DNA of 52,612 nt from positions 1-52,612 of the forward strand of contig CAZITB010000004.1 of NCBI GenBank assembly GCA_964542055.1, given 5' to 3'. Shown here in pieces: positions 7,799-15,661 of this stretch; position 1 is the first letter of the stretch; each line of letters opens with the position of its first letter. The position numbers and the translations under genes were made by a program. This DNA is from CAZITB01 sp964542055. GTDB lineage: Bacteria; Planctomycetota; Phycisphaerae; Sedimentisphaerales; CAMDDF01. A model generated the notes under the pieces. The model searched no databases and was not told where the DNA came from. It worked only from the letters and a program-made list of their open reading frames with translations.

Positions 7799-9787
7799 TT
7801 ATTCTGTTATGAGTCGAAAAGCTTCGATGAGTTGTGCAACGCTCCATGCTTGTGCGAAACAGCCCTTTGGCTGGTGGGGCGGGTTGCCGTCGAAAACTTC
7901 GCTGATGTTGTTGATGCAGCCTGAATTGTCGAAATGGTCGGTTAAAGGACGGATGAACTCGAGTGCCCGGGACTTGGACTGGTAGCTGTAATTGTTAACT
8001 TTTAAGTATGCTTTTATGAATGGTCCCATAAGCCAGGGCCAGACCGTTCCCTGGTGATATGCCTGGTCGCGATGGAACATATCTCCCTCGAATCTGCCGA
8101 TGTAGTTTGGGTCATTTGGGCTTAGTGTCCGCAAGCCGCAGGGGGTCAGGAGATGTTTCTGGACTTTTTCAACGACTGCTTTTTGCTGCTGGACAGAAAG
8201 GGGGGAATGATCTAAGGAAACAGCGAATATCTGGTTTGGCCGGATGGCAGGGTCTTTGTGACCGTCATTGAAAATACAATCGAAGAGGCAGCTTTCGGTT
8301 TCGTTCCAGAAGACATTTTCAAAGCTTTGTTCAACCTTGTCAGCTATCGAGCTATACTGTTGAGCTTTTTGGCTGTCTTTGGTTTGATAGTATTGTGCCA
8401 TATTGCAAATTGCGTTGTACCATAGAGCGTTTATTTCTACGGCTTTGCCGTATCGCGGGGTGAAAGTTACGTCTCCGCATTTGGCGTCCATCCATGTCAG
8501 CTGTGTTTCGAGCGAGCCGCCGGTGATCAAACCGTCGTCATCGGCATGGATTTGGAACCGTGTACCTTTCGAATATGCTTCTATTATCCATTGGATAACA
8601 GGCAGCAGATCGGTGGTAAAGGTTTTCCGGTCGCCGGTTATTTTGAGGTATTCAAATGCCGAATTGATAAACCACAGTGAAGCGTCTATGCTGTTGTAAT
8701 GCGGCTCATTATTGTAATCGTCAAATCTGTTTGGAACCATTCCCTGGTCAACGGCGGATGCGAATGTGCAGAGGACCTGCCTGGCTTGTTCGAATCGTCC
8801 GGTGTCGAGCAGGAGACCTTTTAGTGAGATGAAAGTATCGCGGCCCCAGTCGAGGAACCACGGGAAACCTGCGAGGATTGTTGCGGTTTCCTTGCCGTTG
8901 ATGGTTCTGTTTACGATGAATTTATCGGCTGCGATGCAAAGGTCCTGGAAATTGATGTCATTGCGGGGAGTATTTTTCAGGAAGTTCTTTTGTTCAATCA
9001 GCAGATTGTCGCAAAGGATATCTACTTCGAGATCGCTTAATCTTTCGGGCAGTGGGGAATCTGAAAGGCTGGCCCAGAAAACTATTTTTTCAGGCTGTTC
9101 GATTTTATAATCATAATAGCCGGGCGACCATAAGTCTTCGAGGTGGTCCTGTCCTCTTTGCTGTTCCAGGCGATAATTGAAGTTGTGCCACCAGTTTTCA
9201 TCGCGAGTGTACATCATTTTGTCGCCGTACATCCGTAGTTCGGTTTTTCCGCCTGTGTCGCTGGATATGTTCAATTCGCTGTCGGTTATGTGCTGGCAAA
9301 ACTGTACATTTGATTTCAGCAGGGCGTGGAAATTATTGATTGAAACCAATGGCCGAAGTTTGATTGAAAACTGCCGTGTTAGATTCGAGAAATCATAAAC
9401 AATTGCTACTCTGTCAGTGTAACAATCGAGGTAAATGCTTTTTTTAAGATCAGCGAAATCGAATTCGTATTCGAAGTGGGTGCCTATGTCCTGGGTGAAA
9501 TTAATGGGTATAATTGCTGAATCAGCTATGGGCTGGTCTTTGAATTCGAAATTGGATAGTTCGATTTCTTTGCTGTCAACAATAAGTGTTTCGACCAATG
9601 CTGCCAGTCCTTTAATTCTGGTTGCTGGGGGATTTAAAGAGCCAGTCAATAAGCCGTGATATCTTCTAGTGTTGCAGCATGCCAGGGTTGAGCAGGAAAA
9701 CCCGCCTCGTTTATTTGAGAGCAGCCACTCTTTTTTTAATTGATCTTGCAGATTTGGTGTCTGGAGTTTTTTCCATAATGCCGGCAT
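7799..9787 (-). CDS. Glycogen debranching enzyme, GH133 amylo-alpha-1,6-glucosidase
   Basis: Hydrolyses alpha-1,6 branch points during glycogen breakdown. The 662-residue protein has the N-terminal beta-sandwich of the GDE_N type (NKRGGFSCSTLACCNTRRYHGLL around residues 26-48) and a C-terminal (alpha/alpha)6 barrel, with AGFPWFLDWGRDTFISLKGLL near residue 305, TGGSLETQLTWMDAKCGD, and QGTVWPWLMGPFIKAYL near 590. The WGRD Asp and the TWMDA Asp are the expected catalytic region. This is the bacterial/archaeal standalone 6-glucosidase, not the GH13 GlgX type. It follows the GH57 gene by 25 bp and is probably the third gene of a glycogen operon. Confidence 0.92.
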   Translation of the reverse strand: MPALWKKLQTPNLQDQLKKEWLLSNKRGGFSCSTLACCNTRRYHGLLTGSLNPPATRIKGLAALVETLIVDSKEIELSNFEFKDQPIADSAIIPINFTQDIGTHFEYEFDFADLKKSIYLDCYTDRVAIVYDFSNLTRQFSIKLRPLVSINNFHALLKSNVQFCQHITDSELNISSDTGGKTELRMYGDKMMYTRDENWWHNFNYRLEQQRGQDHLEDLWSPGYYDYKIEQPEKIVFWASLSDSPLPERLSDLEVDILCDNLLIEQKNFLKNTPRNDINFQDLCIAADKFIVNRTINGKETATILAGFPWFLDWGRDTFISLKGLLLDTGRFEQARQVLCTFASAVDQGMVPNRFDDYNNEPHYNSIDASLWFINSAFEYLKITGDRKTFTTDLLPVIQWIIEAYSKGTRFQIHADDDGLITGGSLETQLTWMDAKCGDVTFTPRYGKAVEINALWYNAICNMAQYYQTKDSQKAQQYSSIADKVEQSFENVFWNETESCLFDCIFNDGHKDPAIRPNQIFAVSLDHSPLSVQQQKAVVEKVQKHLLTPCGLRTLSPNDPNYIGRFEGDMFHRDQAYHQGTVWPWLMGPFIKAYLKVNNYSYQSKSRALEFIRPLTDHFDNSGCINNISEVFDGNPPHQPKGCFAQAWSVAQLIEAFRLITE

Positions 9788-9812
9788 AAATAAAATCCAT
9801 TTAGATTATAAA

Positions 9813-11030
9813 CTAAATTGCAACAGTGTCTTTTGTGTCAGAGATAAGTTTGTCTTTTTTGCATCTTTTTTTGAGATTGTCCAGAGCGTTCATGAAATTG
9901 ATGTAAGAATCGTAAGGGGAATCGTAGGGATTGAAATACTTGTGCACATCTCCATCGGCGAAGTATTTTGTGCACATGTAATAGAAATGGTCGCTTGTCT
10001 GCATTTTTCGCCAGTCATTGAGCAACGAAATATCTTCGTGTTTCTTTACCTTTTTCTCTAGTCGGTAGAGGTCATGCAGGGCGTTTGACTGCATTGCATT
10101 GCCAAGCCATGCGGAAAGGTCTCTTTCGGTATCTGCCCAACTGATGATGTGCGGAACATCTACAACGTCAGAAACGGGGTACGTGTCCGCAACTTCGCTT
10201 GGGGTCATGAAATTGTTATCGGGGTTTTTTAATACTTCTTCGGGCAGGTGACGCATGAAATCGAATATGCCGGTGTCTTCCCATTGATGCTCGCCGAATG
10301 TTTCATAGTCCATGAACAGATTTGTTACATATCCGCAGCCGTTTACCTGATTGACCCAGTCGGCGAATTTTCTTGCCATAAGGGGGTATTCTTTCCATCC
10401 ACGGTTAGAAAATCTAAAAGCGATATCATCGCTAAGCTGGTAGTTTTTCAGCAGGAGTTTTAAATTGTCGCATCCGGGAGGCTGGTAGAGGAAATTAGGG
10501 CTTCTGTGGCCTAAGATGTGGTCGGCACCTTCGGTTATGATGGCTTTGAAGCGGTTTGTCTGGGCAATTGTCTTTGCCAGGTCGTTATTGTATATGAGTT
10601 CTGTGTTTCTGAAAACGGTGGGTGTCTGGCCGAAATATTTCTCTATTGTTTTAGTATGATTTTCGATCTGTTCGAGGAACTCTTGTCTTGAATAAAGGAA
10701 ACTCAAGCTGTGATAGTATGTTTCTCCGATGAATTCAGCGCATCCGGTTTGAGCCAGTGCGTCGAAAGTGCTTAAAACTTCCGGAGCGTATTTTTCGAGC
10801 TGTTCGAGCAGTACGCCGGTAATGCTGAAAGAAACTTTGAAGCGGCCCTGGTGTTTTTTTATCAGGTCTAACAGCAAACGATTTGCGGGTAAGTAACATT
10901 TTCTTGCGACTTTTCTGCAGATCGATGAATTTTTATAATCATCGAAATAATCGTAAGTCTTGTCAAAAACTGTGTAGTGCCTTAATCTGAAAGGCTGATG
11001 AACCTGAAAATAGAAACAAACTGAAGCCAT
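9813..11030 (-). CDS. GH57 family glycoside hydrolase (alpha-amylase-like)
   Basis: Retaining alpha-glucan hydrolase or transferase of family GH57. The 405 residues carry the five family regions: HQP (11-13), ITGVLLEQLE (70-79), EFIGETYYHSL (99-109), FRNTE with the putative nucleophile Glu144, and FMDYETFGEHQ with the putative acid Asp241. The C-terminal part is the helical domain typical of the single-domain amylase group. No signal peptide is seen, so it acts on cytoplasmic glycogen or maltodextrin. It is 19 bp from the glycosyltransferase gene and 25 bp from the debrancher. Confidence 0.9.
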   Translation of the reverse strand: MASVCFYFQVHQPFRLRHYTVFDKTYDYFDDYKNSSICRKVARKCYLPANRLLLDLIKKHQGRFKVSFSITGVLLEQLEKYAPEVLSTFDALAQTGCAEFIGETYYHSLSFLYSRQEFLEQIENHTKTIEKYFGQTPTVFRNTELIYNNDLAKTIAQTNRFKAIITEGADHILGHRSPNFLYQPPGCDNLKLLLKNYQLSDDIAFRFSNRGWKEYPLMARKFADWVNQVNGCGYVTNLFMDYETFGEHQWEDTGIFDFMRHLPEEVLKNPDNNFMTPSEVADTYPVSDVVDVPHIISWADTERDLSAWLGNAMQSNALHDLYRLEKKVKKHEDISLLNDWRKMQTSDHFYYMCTKYFADGDVHKYFNPYDSPYDSYINFMNALDNLKKRCKKDKLISDTKDTVAI

Positions 11031-11049
11031 TTTTTGCCCTTGTTTTTGA

Positions 11050-12366
11050 TTATGATCTAATTTTTTCGCTTAACACGTTATTGTAAAGTCTCTCGCATTT
11101 AACAGCTGCATCTTCCCAGCGGAGTTTTCTGACCTCAAAGTTGCCGTGTTCTCTCAAAGTCATCTGCAGGGGGGGGTATTTTAGTACTGCCACAATTTTA
11201 TTTGCCATTTCATCGACATCCCAGAAGTCAATCTTTAAAACATGCGTGAGCACTTCGGCGACACCGCTTTGGCGACTGATAAGAACCGGAACATCATGAT
11301 TTAACGCTTCTAAAGGAGCAATTCCAAAAGGTTCGGATACGCTGGGCATTACATAGAGGTCTGCCATTTGATAGATTTTCTGGACGTCATCACCTCTCAA
11401 AAAACCTGTAAAGAGAACTTTACCGCCAATACCCATATCAGCAGCCATATTTATTATCCGATGCATCATATCGCCGGAACCTGCCATTACAAACTTTACG
11501 TTTTTCATGACTTCCAATACCTTTTTGGCGGCAGAGAGGAAGTATTCGGGTCCTTTTTGCATTGTTATTCTGCCCAGAAAGAGTACGATCTTTTCGTCAT
11601 TTCTAATGCCGGTCTGCTGTCTGATAAGTCCGGAGTTGTCGCCGTTTCTGTCAACGCCGTTGTAAACAACTTCTACTTTTTCGCCTAAAACGCCGTATCT
11701 GGATATGACGATATTTCTTGTAAGATAGCTCACAGCGATTACCTTATCGGCAGCGTGCATTCCTTTTCTTTCTATGTCATAAATCATCTGGTTGACGTGC
11801 TGGCCGCTTCGGTCGAATTCGGTTGCGTGTATATGGACTACCAGTGGTTTGCCGCTTACCGCAGCTACAGCCATTCCCGCGGGATAGGTCATCCAGTCGT
11901 GGGCATGTATGACATCGAAATCTTCGTCCATTGCCAGTCTTGCAGCTGCTGCGGCATAGCGATGAATTTCGGTGTACATATCGCCTGAATAGTCGTGATT
12001 TACCTCAAAATCGGAAAGATTTATGTTGTGGGTCTGGGAAAGTACTTTTCTTTTCTCTTTTATCATCTCCTCAACTTTTTCCTGGTATGAAGTGGGTGTG
12101 TCGTACGGTGCCAGGGGGGAGCTGATTTTCAGCATTTTGACTTTTTCAAGTTCGCTTATGATCTTTTCGGTTGTGCGGGTTTTTCTAAGGTCGGCAGGTG
12201 AAAGCATTTTTACGTGGGAACTGGGTTGGGGACCGATAGCTTTAGGCAAAACGAAAGTAATTTCAATGCCTTGTTGGCTCATAGCCTTTGTCAGACCAAA
12301 GCAAGCGGTTCCAAGCCCTCCACTTATAAAAGGCGGGAATTCCCAACCTAACATAAATACTTTCAT
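11050..12366 (-). CDS. Glycogen synthase-like glycosyltransferase (GT4)
   Basis: Predicted to extend alpha-1,4-glucan or a related polymer from a nucleotide sugar. The 438-residue GT-B protein has an N-terminal WEFPPFISGGLGTACFGL motif (residues 9-26, donor-phosphate glycine loop), VIHAHDWMTYPAG near 155, the NGVDRN hinge, FLGRITMQKGPEYF, and the EX7E motif in SEPFGIAPLEAL near 350. A similar GT4 enzyme next to GH57 and GH133 is the known alternative bacterial/archaeal glycogen arrangement. ATG at 12366 has AGGGG upstream. It is the first gene of the three-gene minus-strand unit. Confidence 0.88.
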   Translation of the reverse strand: MKVFMLGWEFPPFISGGLGTACFGLTKAMSQQGIEITFVLPKAIGPQPSSHVKMLSPADLRKTRTTEKIISELEKVKMLKISSPLAPYDTPTSYQEKVEEMIKEKRKVLSQTHNINLSDFEVNHDYSGDMYTEIHRYAAAAARLAMDEDFDVIHAHDWMTYPAGMAVAAVSGKPLVVHIHATEFDRSGQHVNQMIYDIERKGMHAADKVIAVSYLTRNIVISRYGVLGEKVEVVYNGVDRNGDNSGLIRQQTGIRNDEKIVLFLGRITMQKGPEYFLSAAKKVLEVMKNVKFVMAGSGDMMHRIINMAADMGIGGKVLFTGFLRGDDVQKIYQMADLYVMPSVSEPFGIAPLEALNHDVPVLISRQSGVAEVLTHVLKIDFWDVDEMANKIVAVLKYPPLQMTLREHGNFEVRKLRWEDAAVKCERLYNNVLSEKIRS

Positions 12367-12629
12367 CGTGTCCCCTTGCGAATCTCGTTAGTTATACTGC
12401 TTTTCCATGAGTAATTCATTATTGTACTATCAAATTTTATACCGGTATTGTTATTTTTTCTAAAAGCTATTTATATAATAAGTGGACAGGGTGTATTTCG
12501 TCCATCAAAATCTCTAAAAATTTGAAAAAATCCAAGTTTTAAAATGTGATAAGCTCTTAATTTGTGATTGTTTACAACTAATTCCATGTTTAAGATAAAC
12601 TTCGGCAATAATCGATCAAAAGCATTAAT
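12367..12629. other. Intergenic region before the glycogen genes
   Basis: The gap between the glycosyltransferase start and the terminator of the histone gene is AT-rich and has no gene. It must contain the minus-strand promoter of the glycogen unit. I could not pick one -10/-35 pair with confidence. Confidence 0.4.
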
Positions 12630-12667
12630 TAAAAAATAAAAAAAACCCTGCGAATTTGACAGGGTTT
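12630..12667 (-). terminator. Intrinsic terminator of the histone gene
   Basis: AAACCCTG/CAGGGTTT (12643-12650 with 12660-12667) forms a perfect 8-bp stem with a 9-nt loop. On the minus strand it runs into a long U-rich tract, 25 bp after the histone stop codon. Confidence 0.9.
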
Positions 12668-12692
12668 CAAAGGGTAAAAACTTGAAAGAAAA

Positions 12693-12938
12693 TTATAGAT
12701 CTTGTGGTTTTACCGTGCTTCTTCGGTTAGCCTGTGTACGAGCTACAGCATTGTCAAGGATAGCGTAAATTTTGTCGTTCATTGCATCAATAGAATCAGA
12801 TGAAGTCATCATTCCTTTGCTCTTGATGTAAGCTTTTAGCTTACTTGCAACGACCAAAGATTCTTTTGCCGCAGACTTTTTGGCAGCTTTTGTTGTTTTT
12901 TTCTTTGCGGTTTTCTTTTGTGCTTTTTTCTTTGCCAT
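12693..12938 (-). CDS. Bacterial histone-fold protein with lysine-rich tail
   Basis: Probable abundant DNA-compacting protein. The start is MAKKK at 12938, supported by AAGGAG upstream. The 81 residues have a lysine/alanine N-terminal tail (1-25, about half Lys) and a small helical domain: LVVASKLKAYIKSKG (28-42), a long helix SSDSIDAMNDKIYAILDNAVARTQAN split over 46-71, and RRSTVKPQDL at the end. The VVASKxKxYIK start and R-x-TV-x-x-x-DL end match the short bacterial histones of the Bdellovibrio Bd0055 type. The third histone helix seems absent. The gene is monocistronic, with its own promoter-like site and terminator. It could also be read as an H1-like protein, but the C-terminal domain argues for a histone fold. 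Confidence 0.75.
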   Translation of the reverse strand: MAKKKAQKKTAKKKTTKAAKKSAAKESLVVASKLKAYIKSKGMMTSSDSIDAMNDKIYAILDNAVARTQANRRSTVKPQDL

Positions 12939-13017
12939 TTTTGGCTCCTTCCTAAAAATTAACATTCGTCCAATAAAAGCTCCCGTCCATTACTGTGAAC
13001 GGGAATTCTGTATCTTT

Positions 13018-13047
13018 GTTATATAATTTTCGGCAAAATAACAACAA
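13018..13047 (-). promoter_or_regulatory. Candidate promoter of the histone gene
   Basis: On the minus strand TTGTTG (13042-13047) is followed 18 bp later by TATAAC (13018-13023), about 80 bp before the start codon. The predicted leader contains a TCCCGT/ACGGGA hairpin (12981-13004). Confidence 0.45.
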
Positions 13048-13060
13048 AAAAATTAATTAA

Positions 13061-13080
13061 AAATGCAAAATTTTGCATTT
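13061..13080. promoter_or_regulatory. Perfect 20-bp palindrome, candidate operator
   Basis: AAATGCAAAATTTTGCATTT is a perfect palindrome in the divergent region between the histone gene and the 13234 gene, directly upstream of the candidate histone promoter. It is a plausible dimeric regulator site. It has no U-tract, so it is not a simple terminator. Confidence 0.5.
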
Positions 13081-13233
13081 ATAGGCCTAATAACCTAAGA
13101 ATTTTAGAAAAAAGGGCGTTGAAAAGCCCCTTTTGGGAGCAAATTACGAGCAAATTTTAAATTTTTCTGGTTATTTGAGTCTTTGTATTTGACGAGATAA
13201 CAACAGTATTTTTGTTATTTAGAAGGGTTTTAA

Positions 13234-13539
13234 ATGGATGATCAAATGCAAAAATCTGATCAGAATGTTGAGATTAAAAGAGGCTTTGTCGCTGTTGCGG
13301 TAACAGAAGACAAGTTTCTGGCCAAGGATTATACAAACTGGTTGATAGCAAGGAATGTACAAACAAATTTGTCCAAGTCCAAAGACCCGCAAAAATCGGA
13401 AACGACATATTATATAACAGTCGAGATTGAAAAAGCAGAACAAGCGGTAAAATTGATACAAATGCGAAATCCGGAAGATTACTTTTACGATTCGCTTTTT
13501 TATGATGATGAAGAGGAAAACTCAGAAGATATTTATTAG
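13234..13539 (+). CDS. Small acidic hypothetical protein
   Basis: I do not recognise this 101-residue protein. Its core (about 16-75) has a beta-alpha-beta-beta-alpha pattern, with GFVAVAVTEDKFLAKDYTNW and TTYYITVEIEKAEQAVKLI. This recalls small ferredoxin-like 'signal transducing' domains of the DUF2007 type, but the match is only in secondary-structure pattern. The C-terminus is very acidic (DDEEENSEDIY). AGAAGGG is the ribosome binding site. The next gene starts 17 bp downstream, so the two are probably translated from one mRNA. Confidence 0.65.
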   Translation: MDDQMQKSDQNVEIKRGFVAVAVTEDKFLAKDYTNWLIARNVQTNLSKSKDPQKSETTYYITVEIEKAEQAVKLIQMRNPEDYFYDSLFYDDEEENSEDIY

Positions 13540-13556
13540 TAAAATAAGGATAAATT

Positions 13557-13871
13557 ATGGACAGCAAAAGAGCTAAAAAATCAGATGGTGGTTTTATTGA
13601 GAAAAGGAAATGTGTAGTTGACAGAAGACTTGGCCTTGACAGGCGCCGTGGTCCGGGTAAGAGGCGCAGCGAAGAGAGAATCAATGCCGAAGAAGGTTAT
13701 ATGAGCGATGAACAGTTCGAATTTTTGATGGCCATCGATGAGTATAAAAAGCAAAATCAAAGACCTTTCCCAAGCTGGACGGAAGTTTTAGAGGTTATCA
13801 GGGCCCTTGGATACAGGAAAGTTGCCGAACCAAGCAGCTTGGATACCAAGGAGCAGGAAGTAAGCGTCTAA
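13557..13871 (+). CDS. Small RR-rich hypothetical protein
   Basis: Unrecognised 104-residue protein. The N-terminal half is basic, with repeated Arg pairs (VDRRLGLDRRRGPGKRRSEER, residues 22-42 in part), like a disordered nucleic-acid or ribosome-binding tail. The C-terminal half is a compact helical segment, MSDEQFEFLMAIDEYKKQNQ then PFPSWTEVLEVIRALGYRKV (about 70-89), resembling a winged-helix fragment. The start has AAGGA upstream. It is co-transcribed with the acidic gene at 13234 and ends at a strong bidirectional terminator. Confidence 0.68.
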   Translation: MDSKRAKKSDGGFIEKRKCVVDRRLGLDRRRGPGKRRSEERINAEEGYMSDEQFEFLMAIDEYKKQNQRPFPSWTEVLEVIRALGYRKVAEPSSLDTKEQEVSV

Positions 13872-13895
13872 TTTTTAAGATTGTACCAAATTTTA

Positions 13896-13925
13896 AAAGC
13901 CTTTAACAGTTGTTAAAGGCTTTTT
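13896..13925. terminator. Bidirectional intrinsic terminator
   Basis: AAAGCCTTTAACA-GT-TGTTAAAGGCTTT is a perfect 13-bp stem (13896-13908 with 13911-13923) with T residues on the right and A residues on the left. It serves both the plus-strand pair ending at 13871 and the minus-strand hydrolase, whose stop codon lies inside the stem. Confidence 0.92.
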
Positions 13926-14770
13926 CTATGCCTGTTTTCCATTAGAAATTGTACTTTCTTTGCAATTTCCGGCGAAATTTTAGAAAATAACTGCTTTTTG
14001 GCAAAGTTCAAAGGTGTTCTCTGGCTAAGGTGAGTTATGATCACATGTTCGTTGTTAGTTTTATTCAATAAATCTGCAAGATGATCAACATGCATGTGTT
14101 TGCCGGCTTGTGCTTTGCCGTCATGTTCTTCATCGAAAAAGGTGCATTCTATTAGAAGAATCTTGCTGTTTGAAATGTAATCTATTTTTGAATAATCCTG
14201 GAATTGGGTATCGCCAAAATAAGTTACTATCGGTATCTCGACCGGCGCATCGATGGTTTCGCCTTTTTTCTTGATCTCTACCAGTTGTTGAGAATTAAAT
14301 CCATGATACTCGGGTTTTAATTTTTTTCTTTTTTCAACGGCTGTGTAACCTACGGACCCGCGGCTATGTTTTGTTCCAAAGACTTTTACTGATAAGTTCG
14401 GCTTGATCAAGTATTCATCACCTGGTTTGACAGGGACGAATTCCCCCGGGATTGGATTGCCGTCAATTTCGGTCCAGACATCCAGCATTCTTCGGATCGG
14501 GTCGATGAGGTTTGCCGGCATGTAAACCCTGGCGGGGCTTATTCCTGAGAATTGGCGGTGGGATAAGTAATAAGCGATGCCCGCGGTATGGTCGATATGT
14601 CCGTGTGAAATGAACAGATTGTCCATTGGTATTACCTGTTCGGGTGCTTTTCCGATATCGAAGCAGATATTGAGCTGTGGCATGGCGATAACAGTTTCTT
14701 CGCCTGCTACGGAATAGCCGATTATTTCCAGATCGTCAATTACAAATTTTTTGAGCCGATGGCTTGGCAT
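13913..14770 (-). CDS. Metallo-beta-lactamase fold hydrolase, RNase Z-like
   Basis: Zinc-dependent hydrolase of the RNase Z/ElaC superfamily. The 285-residue protein has the metal motif HGHIDH at 56-61 (SHGHIDHTAG), further ligand regions FGTKHSRGSVGY near 132, TYFGDTQ near 188, ECTFFDEEH near 209 and HMHVDHLADLL near 222, and ITHLSQRTP near 246. The HVDH and THLS elements are typical of tRNase Z-like proteins. Whether it processes tRNA 3' ends or another phosphodiester is not shown by the sequence. It is a single gene on the minus strand, divergent from the DUF434-type gene. Confidence 0.8.
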   Translation of the reverse strand: MPSHRLKKFVIDDLEIIGYSVAGEETVIAMPQLNICFDIGKAPEQVIPMDNLFISHGHIDHTAGIAYYLSHRQFSGISPARVYMPANLIDPIRRMLDVWTEIDGNPIPGEFVPVKPGDEYLIKPNLSVKVFGTKHSRGSVGYTAVEKRKKLKPEYHGFNSQQLVEIKKKGETIDAPVEIPIVTYFGDTQFQDYSKIDYISNSKILLIECTFFDEEHDGKAQAGKHMHVDHLADLLNKTNNEHVIITHLSQRTPLNFAKKQLFSKISPEIAKKVQFLMENRHRKSL

Positions 14771-14867
14771 AGATAATCCTGTTTGAAATTATAACTCTTT
14801 GCGATTATTATATTTAGAAGATGAGATTTTTCAATTAAGTTTTTAGTAAATACTGGACAAATTATAA

Positions 14868-15590
14868 ATGCCTGATAAACGAAAACATAGAGGCCCTGCG
14901 CCGGGTGATGATTTGATCTTTGAGCATCGAAAGTTTATTGATCTAAAAGCTGCCACGGCAGATATGTCGATGCTTTTGACGCGAGGGTATCCTGTAGATG
15001 GTTCGCTTAAACTTGTTGGCGACAGGTTCAATCTGACAGCCAGGCAACGAATGGTGGTTAAAAGAGCCAGTTGTTCTGATTTGCAGGCGTATCAGCGGGA
15101 AAGAAGTTGTTTGAGGCCGCATCTGTTAGAAGGGGAACCTGTTGCGATTGACGGTTTCAATATTTTGATAACGGTTGAATCGCTTTTGGCGGGAGGATAT
15201 ATTTTTATAGGGAAAGACGGCTGTTATCGGGATTTGGCGGCTGTTCATAGTACTTACAGGCAGGTTGTTGAGACGCTGGGGGCTATGAAGCTGATATGCA
15301 AGACGCTGGCCGAGCTGAAAGTTGGCGATGTTTTGTGGTATTTTGATGCGCCGGTATCTAACAGCGGCAAATTGAAGCAGTATTTTGAACTTTTTATAGA
15401 CAGGAACAATTTGAATTGGCAGGTTGAGCTTGTAAACAGCCCTGATAAGGTTTTGTCTCAGAGTCAAAAAGTCGTGATAACCACTGACAGTAATTTGATA
15501 GATAACTGTTTCAGGTGGTTCAATTTGATGGCTTATATGGATCAAAGTAAGCCCAGAGATGAACAATTTAATATTTTAGATCTAAGCTAA
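14868..15590 (+). CDS. DUF434/DUF5616-type conserved protein
   Basis: A 240-residue protein matching the uncharacterised COG2454 layout. The N-terminal DUF434 segment (about 15-80) has FIDLKAATADMSMLLTRGYP and LVGDRFNLTARQRMVVKRA. The C-terminal domain (about 90-230) starts with VAIDGFNILITVESLLAGG and includes VLWYFDAPVSNSGKLKQ and VVITTDSNLID. The spaced acidic positions (IDGFN, FDAPVSNSG, TTDSNLID) resemble a PIN-like nuclease active site. That function is an inference from pattern and is not established for the family. The start ATG has only a weak ribosome binding site. Confidence 0.8.
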   Translation: MPDKRKHRGPAPGDDLIFEHRKFIDLKAATADMSMLLTRGYPVDGSLKLVGDRFNLTARQRMVVKRASCSDLQAYQRERSCLRPHLLEGEPVAIDGFNILITVESLLAGGYIFIGKDGCYRDLAAVHSTYRQVVETLGAMKLICKTLAELKVGDVLWYFDAPVSNSGKLKQYFELFIDRNNLNWQVELVNSPDKVLSQSQKVVITTDSNLIDNCFRWFNLMAYMDQSKPRDEQFNILDLS

Positions 15591-15661
15591 ACTAATTATT
15601 GTTTGAAGCGTTTGAAATGATAGTGTAAAATCCTTAAAAACATTAAGCTAAAAGGCTGAAA

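Noticed and set aside
13086..13130. A possible terminator hairpin (GGGC/GCCC with T-runs) upstream of the 13234 gene
   Set aside because: The stem is only 4-5 strong pairs and no gene ends nearby on either strand.
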